Of a stretch of DNA of 64,000 nucleotides, positions 43,077 through 51,902 are shown in pieces. The stretch is from Nocardioides sp. (lineage in GTDB: Bacteria > Actinomycetota > Actinomycetes > Propionibacteriales > Nocardioidaceae), in NCBI GenBank assembly GCA_037045645.1, contig JBAOIH010000004.1, positions 310,001 to 374,000 of the forward strand, written 5' to 3'. Under the pieces are notes generated by a model, which saw only the letters and a program-made list of their open reading frames with translations, did no database searches and was not told where the DNA came from. Position 1 is the first letter of the stretch; the number at the start of each line of letters is the position of its first letter. Both the position numbers and the translations under genes were made by a program.

Positions 43077-44227
43077 CGCACCGCGCGTACGAACGTCTCG
43101 ACCACTCGATCGAGATCGGTGTCGGTGAGGTGGTGGTGAAACGGCAGGCGTACGAGCCGGCTGCTGACGTCGGTCGTCACCGGGCATTCGGTGGGACGCG
43201 CGGCGAAGGCCCGGCCGCCGTCGGAGTCGTGCAGCGGCACATAGTGGAAGGTCGTGTTGACCCCGTCAGCCTTCATCGCGCCCATCACCTCGCGACGACG
43301 CTCGGCCTCGGGCAGCAGCACGTGGAAGAGGTGGTACGCCGGCAGGCAGTCTGCGGGCACGTGCGGCAACGTCACGCCCAAATCGTCGACGAGCGGGCCG
43401 AGCCTGGCGAGGTAGCCCTCGAAGATCCCACGGCGCTTCTCCTGGACCCACTCGCGGGCCCGGAGCTGGGCGACCAGGGACGCGGCCAACGTGTCGGCCA
43501 TCCCGAACGACGAGCCAGTGTCGCGCCAGGAGTACTTGTCGATCTGGCCTTGTAGGAAGGCCTGCCGGTCGGTGCCCTTGTCGTAGCAGATCCAGGCACG
43601 CGCCACGTCGGCCTCGTCGCGGACGACCAGCGCCCCGCCCTCACCGCAGGTGAAGTTCTTGGTCTCGTGGAAGCTCTGGGTGGCGAACCGGCCGAACGAT
43701 CCCAGCGGCTGATCGCGCCAGCGGCCGTAGAGCCCGTGCGCGTTGTCCTCCACCAACGCCACGTCGGGCCGCTCCTGGAGCACCTTCAACAGAGCCTCCA
43801 GGTCGCCCGCGATCCCCGCATAGTGCACCGTCACGACCGCCTTGACCGCCGGGCCGTACGTCGGGTCGGCCAACAACTCGGCCACGCTGCCCGGATCGGG
43901 ACCGAGCGTGGCCGGCTCGATGTCGCAGAAGAGGATGCGTGCCCCCGCGCGTACGAACGCCAACGCCGACGAGGTGAAGGTGAAGGACGGCACGATCACC
44001 ACGTCGCCCTCGCCGATGTCGAGCAGCATCGCGCTCAACTCCAGCGCCGCCGTGCACGAGGTGGTCATCAGGGTCGCGGCCGCCCGGGTCTCGGCGGTGA
44101 TCATCTCGGCGGCGAGTTTGCTGAAGGGGCCGCTGGAGGAGGTCTTGCCGCTGTCGAGCGATTCGATCAGCAGGCCCTTCTCGTCCGGGGCGACCCAGGG
44201 GACGTTGAACCGGATCAGGGGGTCCAT
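43073..44227 (-). CDS. PLP-dependent sugar aminotransferase (DegT/WecE type)
   Basis: The 384-residue protein matches DegT/DnrJ/EryC1 enzymes of the dTDP-4-amino-4,6-dideoxygalactose transaminase type: FNVPWVAPDEKGLLIESLDS, VPSFTFTSSALAFVRAGA, ALVEDNAHGLYGRW and the PLP-binding Lys in SFHETKNFTCGEGGALVV. It would make an amino-deoxy nucleotide sugar. ATG 44227 has AAGGAG upstream and overlaps the sulfotransferase gene by 13 nt. Confidence 0.88.
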   Translation of the reverse strand: MDPLIRFNVPWVAPDEKGLLIESLDSGKTSSSGPFSKLAAEMITAETRAAATLMTTSCTAALELSAMLLDIGEGDVVIVPSFTFTSSALAFVRAGARILFCDIEPATLGPDPGSVAELLADPTYGPAVKAVVTVHYAGIAGDLEALLKVLQERPDVALVEDNAHGLYGRWRDQPLGSFGRFATQSFHETKNFTCGEGGALVVRDEADVARAWICYDKGTDRQAFLQGQIDKYSWRDTGSSFGMADTLAASLVAQLRAREWVQEKRRGIFEGYLARLGPLVDDLGVTLPHVPADCLPAYHLFHVLLPEAERRREVMGAMKADGVNTTFHYVPLHDSDGGRAFAARPTECPVTTDVSSRLVRLPFHHHLTDTDLDRVVETFVRAVR

Positions 44228-44970
44228 CGGGCTCCTTCGTTGGGCCACGGGAGCGGGCGGTCGAGCAGTGCTGCGAGGCGCCGATCGGCTGGTGCGAAAT
44301 GCGTACGCAGCCGATCCTGCAAGGCCCGATCAAGCTCGGGGACGTCCACGCAGGACGCATTGACGACCCCGTCCGGCGCGTTCACGGTCGGTGCCACACC
44401 GAGCCAGCGCAACATCGGACTCGGGTCGCTGAGGAGTTCGTCGAGGAACGTCACGCGCAACCGATCGCCGAAGATCGCCAGCCACGGCTCGAGTTTGTCG
44501 GCATAGCTGCCGCCTTCGAGATAGCCGAAAGGTGAGGTCGAGGTGAGGCTCGGATCCCAGGGCGTCGGGCCGGCGAGGTTCTCGCGCAGCGCGTGATCCA
44601 GCGGACGGGTCTCCAGTCCGTGCTGGGTGCTGAAGGCCCAGTGCGACACCGCGCGCGCGACCGGGTCGCGCAATTGCACGATCACCTTGGTCTGCGGACC
44701 GAGGGTCGCGTCGATCCGCTCGGCAGCGTCGGGTGCGTCGAGATAGCTGGTGCTCTTGTCACCCAGCAGGTTGCCCTCGCGCGCGTGCGCGAAGAAGGTC
44801 TCGTCGTACGCCCGGTGGTCGATGTCGCGCAGGAACGCCTTCGGCTCCGGGCGGGCGGGTTCGGCCATCGAGATCTCGGGATGCGCGGCCAGCAACTCGC
44901 GCAGGTAGGTGGTGCCGCAGCGTTGCGCCCCGGCGATCACGAGGTGCCTGTGAGTCATCTCCGGCGTCAC
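44215..44970 (-). CDS. Sulfotransferase
   Basis: The 251-residue protein has the PAPS-binding loop LVIAGAQRCGTTYLRELL at the N-terminus, GDKSTSYLDA, and the 3'-phosphate motif IVQLRDPVARAVSHWAFS, as in heparan-type sulfotransferases. It would transfer sulfate to a sugar hydroxyl or amine of the glycan made by its neighbours. GTG 44970 overlaps the GT2 stop as GTGA. Confidence 0.85.
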   Translation of the reverse strand: MTPEMTHRHLVIAGAQRCGTTYLRELLAAHPEISMAEPARPEPKAFLRDIDHRAYDETFFAHAREGNLLGDKSTSYLDAPDAAERIDATLGPQTKVIVQLRDPVARAVSHWAFSTQHGLETRPLDHALRENLAGPTPWDPSLTSTSPFGYLEGGSYADKLEPWLAIFGDRLRVTFLDELLSDPSPMLRWLGVAPTVNAPDGVVNASCVDVPELDRALQDRLRTHFAPADRRLAALLDRPLPWPNEGARWTP

Positions 44971-45902
44971 CCGATCCGCTCCGCCACGTGATAGGCCGTC
45001 GGCTCGCTGACCGCATTGAGAGTGCGTACGACGTACTCACCCAGCATCGACAGCAGCGCGATGGTGAAGCCGTTGAAGACCGCCGACATCACCATGATCG
45101 AGGTCCAACCGGGCACATTCGTGTCGGTGAACAGGCGGCTCAACAAGATGCCGACGCCCATCAGGAAGGAGAGTCCGGCGACCGCGAAACCCAGCACCGC
45201 GCCGAGCCGGAGCGGGAACGACGAATAGCTGAAGAGGATCGTCATCACCAGTTTGGTGATGCGCAGCAGGGAGTACGTGCTCTTGCCCACCGGACGTGGG
45301 TCGTGGCGCACCGTCACGTTGCCGCGGTTGCTGGAGTAGAGCAGCGCCTGCCCGGTGATGTACGGGTGTGCGGTGCGGGATGCGCAGATCCGGTCGACCA
45401 CGTCGCGGCGCAGGATCCGGAAGTTGGAGACGGCCAGCCCCGGCGGTTGGCCGAAGACGCGACGATTGATCGCGCTGATCATCTTCGAGCCGAGACGGCG
45501 GTAGCCGCGAGCCTGTTTGGTCTCGAACTCGCCGAAGACGACATCGTGGTCGCCCTCGCGGGCCTTCTCGATCAGCAGCAGCGCCTGATCGGGAGGGTTC
45601 TGCAGGTCGTCGTCCATGGTGATCACGTAGTCGCCGCGGGCCTCGCGCAGCCCCGCGAGATTGGCATGGTGCTGGCCGTAGTTGCGCAGCAGATTGATCG
45701 CGATGACGCCGGGGTGCTCTCGGGCGCGCGCGGCCACCACGGCCCAACTGCCGTCGGTGCTGCCGTCGTTGACCAGGATCAGTTGGTGGCGCAGTCCGGC
45801 CGCCTCGAAGGTCTCCTGCACCCGGTCGATGGTGGTGCCGACGATCGCCGCGCTGTTGAAGACGGGGATGACGATCGAATAGAGGTTGTCGTCGGTCGTC
45901 AT
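44967..45902 (-). CDS. GT2 glycosyltransferase, polyprenyl-phosphate type
   Basis: The 311-residue protein has a GT-A domain (YSIVIPVFNSAAIVGTTIDR, LILVNDGSTDGSW, YVITMDDDLQNPPDQALLLI) with the DDD metal site. Two C-terminal membrane segments follow (LRLGAVLGFAVAGLSFLMGV and SIMVMSAVFNGFTIALLSML). This is the ArnC/DPM1 architecture, which loads a sugar on undecaprenyl phosphate. The next upstream gene is a GT39-like enzyme that could use the product. Confidence 0.88.
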   Translation of the reverse strand: MTTDDNLYSIVIPVFNSAAIVGTTIDRVQETFEAAGLRHQLILVNDGSTDGSWAVVAARAREHPGVIAINLLRNYGQHHANLAGLREARGDYVITMDDDLQNPPDQALLLIEKAREGDHDVVFGEFETKQARGYRRLGSKMISAINRRVFGQPPGLAVSNFRILRRDVVDRICASRTAHPYITGQALLYSSNRGNVTVRHDPRPVGKSTYSLLRITKLVMTILFSYSSFPLRLGAVLGFAVAGLSFLMGVGILLSRLFTDTNVPGWTSIMVMSAVFNGFTIALLSMLGEYVVRTLNAVSEPTAYHVAERIG

Positions 45903-45920
45903 ATGGCGATCATGCCCCGC

Positions 45921-47408
45921 TCAGCCACGGACCGAATCACCCAGAGAGGCCAGGGTTTCGTCGTCGACGTCGTTGCGTACGAACCAGTACCACCCGGGAC
46001 TCTTGCCGAACTCTGTGTAGTCCTCGTCCAGGGTGCGCATCAGCCAGCGGTACTTCGCCTTCTGGCCGACCAGCACCAGATCCGGTCGCTGCTGCGCGAT
46101 CCAGTCGCCATAACCGCGCAGACCGCCCGGCCAGGTGTCGTTGACGAAGCGTTGCAGGCCGAGTCGGAACATCTGGTGCTGGCTGGGATTCACCCGATGT
46201 GCGAGCACCAGGGCCTGGGGCGCCTCGATCGACACCATGGTCGCGTCGGGCAACACCTCCAACACCCGGTCGATCTCTGCGCGCTGCTTGGGCAGGAAGT
46301 TCTCCGAGTCGCTGCGGACGTACTGCACGCCGATCGCACCCAGCGCCAGGCAGCCGGCGATCGCCAGCACCGTCCCGACGCGCCACGGCAGGTGGCGTAC
46401 GAGCAGTGTGGCGACTCCGGCGAGGCCCAGCACGGCGTACGGCACGAGCACCAGCGCGTCGGCCCAGCCGTTGAAGGTGCGATAACTCCAGGCCAATCCG
46501 GCGATCTCCCCGAGGGTGGCAGCGATCAGGAAGCGAGCGTTCCAGTCGAGTTCGCGGCGCAACCTTGCTTGGATCAGCATCACGAGCGTGACGAGAGGCA
46601 GTGCGATCAGACCGGCGATCAGGATGTACGTCGACATGCCGAGCATGTTGAGCGTCTGCTCCCAGATCCGGCCGTCGTCGTCGCCGAAGCCGGGTTGCCT
46701 GGTGTAGGCGAGGTGGATGCGGATGAAACCGTCGAGCGCCTCGGGCAGGGCTCCCACCACGAGGAAGTACGCCACGAACGCGAGGGTGGTCGCCATCCCG
46801 CCGAACGCGATCCGGACCAGTGCCCTCAGTCGTTCCGCGCTAGCGAGGGCGATCGCGAGCGCCGTCACCGCCCCGGGGAAGAACACCGGTTGCCAGGTGA
46901 GAGTCGCCAGGGCCAGGCACACGCCGGCGGCGGTCCAGCGCCTGGCCAGCAACGCGGCGAGCGTGAGCGTCAGCAACAGCACCATCGTGGTCTTCTCGCG
47001 CGGGCCACCGGCGGCGTAGAAGATCCAGCCGGGAATCGTCGCGATCGCGAACGCGGCCACCGCAGCGGCCGGGCGGGAGTCGAGCACGCGTCGGGCCAGG
47101 GCGTACGTCGCCCAGACGGTGAGCGCCGACAGCACGAGCATCACCAGTCGCATGGCGAGCAGATCGTCCATCCCGACCAGGTCGCCCCACCACGCACCGA
47201 AGCCAGGCACCAGATGGGCGAGCGGACCAGAGCGGTTCATCACCCCGACGTACGGCGGGTCGCCCGCCGCCACGCGTTGTCCGGCGTACGCATAGAGCGC
47301 GAGGTCTCTGGACAGGATCCCGTCGAAGCCGCGGGCGACGAAGAGTGCGGCGCTGGCGAGGGCGAGCAGGGGCCCGATCGGATCGCGCCGTCGTGCCTGC
47401 TCCGTCAC
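45921..47408 (-). CDS. GT39-like membrane glycosyltransferase
   Basis: The 495-residue protein has about ten membrane segments. It has an early acidic site in GFDGILSRDLALYAYAGQRV and a C-terminal soluble part. It resembles GT39/GT-C enzymes that use polyprenyl-phosphate sugars outside the membrane. The GTG is 6 nt after TAGATT (47415-47420). It is first in the five-gene glycan operon, 18 nt before the GT2 gene. Confidence 0.75.
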   Translation of the reverse strand: MTEQARRRDPIGPLLALASAALFVARGFDGILSRDLALYAYAGQRVAAGDPPYVGVMNRSGPLAHLVPGFGAWWGDLVGMDDLLAMRLVMLVLSALTVWATYALARRVLDSRPAAAVAAFAIATIPGWIFYAAGGPREKTTMVLLLTLTLAALLARRWTAAGVCLALATLTWQPVFFPGAVTALAIALASAERLRALVRIAFGGMATTLAFVAYFLVVGALPEALDGFIRIHLAYTRQPGFGDDDGRIWEQTLNMLGMSTYILIAGLIALPLVTLVMLIQARLRRELDWNARFLIAATLGEIAGLAWSYRTFNGWADALVLVPYAVLGLAGVATLLVRHLPWRVGTVLAIAGCLALGAIGVQYVRSDSENFLPKQRAEIDRVLEVLPDATMVSIEAPQALVLAHRVNPSQHQMFRLGLQRFVNDTWPGGLRGYGDWIAQQRPDLVLVGQKAKYRWLMRTLDEDYTEFGKSPGWYWFVRNDVDDETLASLGDSVRG

Positions 47409-47414
47409 AGTTGC

Positions 47415-47420
47415 AATCTA
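47415..47420 (-). promoter_or_regulatory. -10 box TAGATT for glycan operon
   Basis: TAGATT ends 6 nt before the GTG at 47408 and overlaps the stop of the upstream bPH2 gene. Confidence 0.45.
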
Positions 47421-49004
47421 GGCAGACGCTGGTGACGTGACCGTGAACGGCTGGAGTGCTGCCGGTGTCACCCGGTGGGCGACCCGGACCGCCGCGTCCA
47501 ACGGAATGTCGACGATCTCCACGTGGTCGGGTCCCGCAGCGGTGGTGGCGACGAGTGTGGCCAGACCCACCCGGCGCTGGAAGTAGTTCTGCTTGATCTC
47601 CCAGCCGATGATCCCGTCGCGCTCGAGCACCTCGCGGGTGCGCTGATATGCCCCGTGGCGCGAGACCAGGTGCTCGGGTGTGAGCGCATGGCCGAGGCCG
47701 CGATATTCGAGCTCGGCGCCGATCAGGCCGAGGGTCAGTTGTGCGAGCGGGATCGCGATCAGCGCCCAGGTCGGCATCCAGCCGGGCCAGCCGGTCGCGT
47801 ACGACACCACCGCCACGGCGGCCAGGAAGAGGGTGAACCACTGCTCGCGGATGTGGCAGCGTCGGTGCGCGCGTGGCCCGTGCGAGACGACCGGGACCGT
47901 CATGGCGTACGCGTTGTCCTCCCCGTGCCGCTCGTCCAAGATCGCGTGCCCGACCGCCTCGTTGACGTGGCGAGGAGACGGCGGCAGGACGTCGGTGACC
48001 CCGCCGGCGAGGCCCGTGGAGTAGGTGCTGAGCTCGGCGCCCTTGACCAGCCGAAGCAGCGGCGGCTCCTTCAGGCGTACGCCTCGGATGCGCGCCTCCT
48101 CGACGGTGATCGAGCGGGTGGTGAACAGCCCCGATGTCAGCCGGATGCTGTCGCCCTCGCGTTGCAGCACCAGGTTGGCCCACTGCACGACGTAGCCGCC
48201 GATCGAGATAAGCAGCCAGCCGAGCAGCGCGGCGAGGAAGATGCCCGCGATCAGCAGCGGCAGTGCGATGGCGGACACGCGGCCCCAGGCGCCGTCGACC
48301 GCGTTCTGGTCCAACACCGGCACCCGATCGTTGAACTGGAAGTAGAGGCCGACGATGCCGCCCAACACCACGAGGCGGGTGAGGCTGAAGGGCGCGAACC
48401 GCAGCCACGACCAGTCGATCCGCGCGAGCACCTCGGCGGGTGGGTCGGCTTTTGCGGGCCGGTCGAGGCCGTCCTCGGGGTGGTCGAACTCGTCGCCGGT
48501 CCGGTCGAGCGGAGTCGAGACGCTGCCCCGCCGCCGCAACAACACCGAGCGCAACTCCTCGGCTTGAGCCACCGACAGCGAGTCCAGTTCGATGTCGCCA
48601 CCCTCGACTCCGGTGCCGACCTTGACCTTGGTCAGCCCGAGCACGCGATACAGCAGGGAAGCTTCGAGGTCGACGCTGCGTACGCGATCCAGTGGCGCGG
48701 TGAGTTGCTGGCGGCTCAGCAGGCCCTTGCGCTGCTGGAACTGAGTGCTCGTCAGCCGATATTCCGTACGCCACCAGGTCACGACCCCGATGACGATCGG
48801 CGCGATCAAGATCATCGGGATCGCCCAGAGCGGCATGTTGCCGTCACTGGCGCGGAACCCGAAGAACCCGATCAGGATCGGGACCATGAACCCCCAGAGC
48901 GTACGGATGGGGTGCACCAGCAACATGCGCGGATCGAGTCGCTGCCAGCCCTCGTCCGGCAGCGCGGTCGGCTCGGGCTGGGGATCCGGGGGAAGTTCGC
49001 TCAC
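47418..49004 (-). CDS. bPH2-domain membrane protein (YdbT type)
   Basis: The 528-residue protein has three bPH2 (DUF304) domains, each after a pair of membrane segments. Visible cores are YRLTSTQFQQRKGLLSRQQL, RLTSGLFTTRSITVEEARIR and LVSRHGAYQRTREVLERDGI. YdbS/YdbT pairs occur in many Gram-positives, with a membrane role that is poorly defined. GTG 49004 overlaps the stop of the YdbS-like gene as GTGA. Confidence 0.83.
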   Translation of the reverse strand: MSELPPDPQPEPTALPDEGWQRLDPRMLLVHPIRTLWGFMVPILIGFFGFRASDGNMPLWAIPMILIAPIVIGVVTWWRTEYRLTSTQFQQRKGLLSRQQLTAPLDRVRSVDLEASLLYRVLGLTKVKVGTGVEGGDIELDSLSVAQAEELRSVLLRRRGSVSTPLDRTGDEFDHPEDGLDRPAKADPPAEVLARIDWSWLRFAPFSLTRLVVLGGIVGLYFQFNDRVPVLDQNAVDGAWGRVSAIALPLLIAGIFLAALLGWLLISIGGYVVQWANLVLQREGDSIRLTSGLFTTRSITVEEARIRGVRLKEPPLLRLVKGAELSTYSTGLAGGVTDVLPPSPRHVNEAVGHAILDERHGEDNAYAMTVPVVSHGPRAHRRCHIREQWFTLFLAAVAVVSYATGWPGWMPTWALIAIPLAQLTLGLIGAELEYRGLGHALTPEHLVSRHGAYQRTREVLERDGIIGWEIKQNYFQRRVGLATLVATTAAGPDHVEIVDIPLDAAVRVAHRVTPAALQPFTVTSPASA

Positions 49005-49522
49005 GTGGCGTCTCCCTCGGTGGCCGCCGTGATCTCGGTCAGTTCCGCGACGAGGTGCTTGGCGGTCTCGGCATCGAGGCATTCGATGCGGACCGAGCCC
49101 AAGGCGCTGGCGGTGGTGACCGTGACGGTCATCAGATTGAAGGGCCGCATCAACGCGGCCTGATGAGAGTCGACGGTCTGCACCCGCGACAGCGGCACGA
49201 TCTGCTGGTGGCGTGAGAGCCAACCGGATCGGGTGTAGACCGCGATCGGGCTGACCTCCCAGCGGTGAATTGCGTACCGCACCGGCGGCATCACGAAGAC
49301 CCGTCCGATCGCGAGGATCGCCAGCAGCGCGATCAGCGCCGTACCCCACCACGGGCGGTCCGGCCAGAACCAGAAGCCCGCGCCGAGCCCGGCGAGTTGG
49401 AACGCGGCCGTGATCGTTGCCTGAAGACGCCAATAGGACTTCGCGCGCGGCGAGACCTTGTGGGCGGGGTCGCGCAACGCCACGTGCGGCGAATCGGCCG
49501 GAGACTGCAAGGCGTCACTCAT
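49001..49522 (-). CDS. bPH2-domain membrane protein (YdbS type)
   Basis: The 173-residue protein has two hydrophobic segments (ITAAFQLAGLGAGFWFWPD and TALIALLAILAIGRVFVM) followed by one bPH2 domain (YTRSGWLSRHQQIVPLSRVQ, TVTVTTASALGSVRIECL). It forms a pair with the larger overlapping bPH2 protein. ATG 49522 has GGAAGG about 9 nt upstream. Confidence 0.83.
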   Translation of the reverse strand: MSDALQSPADSPHVALRDPAHKVSPRAKSYWRLQATITAAFQLAGLGAGFWFWPDRPWWGTALIALLAILAIGRVFVMPPVRYAIHRWEVSPIAVYTRSGWLSRHQQIVPLSRVQTVDSHQAALMRPFNLMTVTVTTASALGSVRIECLDAETAKHLVAELTEITAATEGDAT

Positions 49523-49581
49523 GACGTCGAGCCTTCCATAGCGGTGAGGGTCGGGATTCGGGGTGCCCTGTCGTACGCACC

Positions 49582-49587
49582 TAGACT
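49582..49587 (+). promoter_or_regulatory. -10 box TAGACT for ychF
   Basis: TAGACT ends 8 nt before the GTG at 49596. Confidence 0.35.
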
Positions 49588-49595
49588 CGCCGCTC

Positions 49596-50675
49596 GTGGC
49601 ACTCACCATCGGCATCGTCGGACTCCCCAACGCGGGCAAGTCGACGCTCTTCAACGCGCTGACCAAGAACAATGTGCTCGCGGCGAACTACCCGTTCGCG
49701 ACGATCGAGCCGAACGTCGGCGTCGTACCCCTGCCCGACCCCCGCCTGGCTGCACTCGCGGGCATCTTCGGCTCGGCCAAGATCCTGCCCGCGACCGTCG
49801 AGTTCGTCGACATCGCCGGCATCGTGGCCGGCGCCTCGCAGGGGGAGGGGCTGGGCAACAAGTTCCTCTCCCACATCCGGGAGTCGTCGGCGATCTGCCA
49901 GGTGACGCGGGTGTTCCGCGACGAGGACGTGACCCACGTCGACGGCCGCGTCGACCCTGCCTCCGACATCTCGACGATCCAGACCGAGCTGATCCTCGCC
50001 GACCTCCAGACGGTCGAGAAGGCGCTGCCGCGGCTGGAGAAGGAGTCGCGGATCAAGAAGGAGTTGCAGCCGAAGTTCGCTGCGACCAAGGAGGCGTACG
50101 ACGCCCTCGCCGCCGGGACGCCGATCATCGCGACGTCGATCGACCGCGACCTGATCCGCGAACTGATGCTGCTGACCGCGAAGCCGTACCTCTATGTCTT
50201 CAACTGCGACTCCGACGAGTTGGGGGATGCGGAGTTGCTCGACCGGATGCGTTCTTTGGTTGCTCCGGCCGAGGCGATCTTCCTGGATGCCAAGTTCGAG
50301 TCCGACCTGGTCGAGCTCGGCGACGACGACGAGGCGTTGGAGATGCTGCAGGAGATGGGCATCGAGGAGCCGGGTCTTGAGCACCTGGCTCGCGTCGGCT
50401 TCGACACGCTGGGCCTGCAGACGTACCTCACCGCGGGGCCCAAGGAGACGCGGGCCTGGACGATCCGCAAGGGCGCGACCGCACCTGAGGCCGCCGGTGT
50501 GATCCACACCGACTTCCAGAAGGGCTTCATCAAGGCTGAGATCGTCTCGTTCGACGACCTGGTCGCCGCCGGCTCCATGCAGAAGGCCAAAGAGGCCGGC
50601 AAGGTCCGCATGGAGGGCAAGGAGTACGTCATGGTCGACGGGGATGTCGTGGAGTTCCGCTTCGGAAAGGCGTGA
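49596..50675 (+). CDS. ychF: YchF/OLA1 ribosome-associated ATPase
   Basis: The 359-residue protein has the Obg-family G domain with P-loop GLPNAGKST, switch FVDIAGIVAGASQGEGLGNK, and YVFNCDSDELGD in place of NKxD, as expected for ATP preference. A helical region and a C-terminal TGS domain (TYLTAGPKETRAWTIRKGAT to GDVVEFRFGKA) follow. The GTG at 49596 begins the conserved VALTIGIVGLPNAG. Confidence 0.95.
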   Translation: MALTIGIVGLPNAGKSTLFNALTKNNVLAANYPFATIEPNVGVVPLPDPRLAALAGIFGSAKILPATVEFVDIAGIVAGASQGEGLGNKFLSHIRESSAICQVTRVFRDEDVTHVDGRVDPASDISTIQTELILADLQTVEKALPRLEKESRIKKELQPKFAATKEAYDALAAGTPIIATSIDRDLIRELMLLTAKPYLYVFNCDSDELGDAELLDRMRSLVAPAEAIFLDAKFESDLVELGDDDEALEMLQEMGIEEPGLEHLARVGFDTLGLQTYLTAGPKETRAWTIRKGATAPEAAGVIHTDFQKGFIKAEIVSFDDLVAAGSMQKAKEAGKVRMEGKEYVMVDGDVVEFRFGKA

Positions 50676-50685
50676 GGTGGGAGTC

Positions 50686-51357
50686 GTGGACGAATCCGAT
50701 GGGCCGGAATTCCTGGTCCGCCTCTCGGCTCGCGGCGTCAGCGACGAGGAACTGCTGGCGGACGTGCGTCGGGTAGCGGAGTCGCTCAGCGTGACGACGT
50801 TGACCCGCCAGCAGTACGGCGAGCACGGCCGTTATCATCCCTCAACGATTCATCGCCGCCTGGGCGGATGGACGTTGGCATGCGAGGCCGGTGGGCTTCT
50901 GGCGGGCCGTCAAGACCTTGGTCACTCCGACGATGCGTGGATGGAGAACATCGTCGCCGTCTGGACGGCCATCGGCCGTCAGCCGACCTATGCGGAAATG
51001 AGAACGGGTCGGTTCTCACCGGAGGGCTATGCGAACCGCTACGGTTCCTGGCGAAAGGCGTTGACTCGGTTCAGCGAATGGGTGGTGGACGCCAACACCT
51101 TCGACGTTGAACCGGTACCCCAGCGCAAGCGACGTACGGGCCGCAGCCCGAATCTGCGCGTCCGCTTCGCTGTCCTTCAACGCGATCGCTTCACGTGCAG
51201 ATCGTGCGGACGGTCTCCGTCTAGCGATCCCGGCGTGACCCTGCACGTGGACCACGTGACCCCCTACAGCAAGGGTGGCGAGACCGTCCTCGCGAACCTG
51301 CAGACGCTCTGTCAAGACTGCAACCTCGGGAAGTCCGACCGTCACGTTGGCGACTGA
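50686..51357 (+). CDS. HNH endonuclease with two HNH-associated repeats
   Basis: The 223-residue protein has two N-terminal repeats of the homing-endonuclease-associated type (YHPSTIHRRLGGWTLACEAG and FSPEGYANRYGSWRKALTRF). A C-terminal HNH domain carries zinc cysteines FTCRSCGR and CQDCN around the catalytic LHVDHVTPYSKGGETVLANL. Proteins of this kind include free-standing homing nucleases and restriction-like enzymes. It begins 10 nt after ychF, GTG preceded by GAGG, and may be co-transcribed. It is not part of the conserved ychF neighbourhood, so it is probably acquired. Confidence 0.8.
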   Translation: MDESDGPEFLVRLSARGVSDEELLADVRRVAESLSVTTLTRQQYGEHGRYHPSTIHRRLGGWTLACEAGGLLAGRQDLGHSDDAWMENIVAVWTAIGRQPTYAEMRTGRFSPEGYANRYGSWRKALTRFSEWVVDANTFDVEPVPQRKRRTGRSPNLRVRFAVLQRDRFTCRSCGRSPSSDPGVTLHVDHVTPYSKGGETVLANLQTLCQDCNLGKSDRHVGD

Positions 51358-51425
51358 TTCGCGGTCGAGTTCAGGTTTAACGTCTAGTCCCTCGTGGCTG
51401 ACCCGGCTGACCACCACACGTTCCA

Positions 51426-51467
51426 CCCGCCCGCCGATGGTTGCCCCTCTAGGGCAATGAGGGCGGG
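51426..51467. terminator. Nested stem-loop after the HNH gene
   Basis: CCCGCCC (51426-51432) pairs with GGGCGGG (51461-51467) around an inner TTGCCC/GGGCAA stem (51441-51457). There is no T-run, as is usual in high-GC genomes. Confidence 0.45.
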
Positions 51468-51470
51468 CCG

Positions 51471-51476
51471 TAGATT
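51471..51476 (+). promoter_or_regulatory. -10 box TAGATT for DUF3592 gene
   Basis: TAGATT ends 6 nt before the ATG at 51483. Confidence 0.5.
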
Positions 51477-51482
51477 GCTGGC

Positions 51483-51902
51483 ATGGAGTTTCTCGGAGAC
51501 CTCGACGTGCCCTGGTGGGGGTTCCCTGTCGGGATCGGCCTGATCGTCCTTGGCCTGTGGACGATGTGGAAGGCAGTGCCCTTCACGGGCAAGAGCCGCG
51601 ATTGGATCACGACGCAGGCCACGGTGGTCAAGGTGCGCCAGAAGAAGAATCGTGAAGGCGACGGGTACGACAAACTGGTGCGCTACCGCTTTCTCGATCA
51701 GGCGGGCAACGAGCACCAAGGCTCCGAGCAGCGGTTCCTCTGGGGCAAGAGGGGCGACACCTTCCGCGTCAAATATGACCCGTTGGATCCTGACCAGCAT
51801 TTCGCCGTTCGTCAGCACTGGATCCTGCTTGGCGTGGGGACCTACTTGGTGGGAGCCGGTGTCGTGCTCCTGCTGCTCTCGCAGAAGCAGTTGAGCGGCT
51901 GA
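51483..51902 (+). CDS. DUF3592-like membrane protein
   Basis: The 139-residue protein has one membrane segment at each end (WGFPVGIGLIVLGLWTMWKA and LLGVGTYLVGAGVVLLLLSQ) and a beta-rich middle (TTQATVVKVRQKKN, LVRYRFLDQAGNEHQGSEQR, RVKYDPLDPDQHFAV), the DUF3592 pattern. The function is unknown. It stands alone with its own promoter box. Confidence 0.75.
   Translation: MEFLGDLDVPWWGFPVGIGLIVLGLWTMWKAVPFTGKSRDWITTQATVVKVRQKKNREGDGYDKLVRYRFLDQAGNEHQGSEQRFLWGKRGDTFRVKYDPLDPDQHFAVRQHWILLGVGTYLVGAGVVLLLLSQKQLSG

Noticed and set aside
44733..47435. A 900-codon open frame on the plus strand
   Set aside because: It lies antisense to the glycosyltransferase, GT2 and sulfotransferase genes, which have clear motifs. 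It is Arg/His/Gln-rich low-complexity sequence, as expected for a GC-rich shadow frame.
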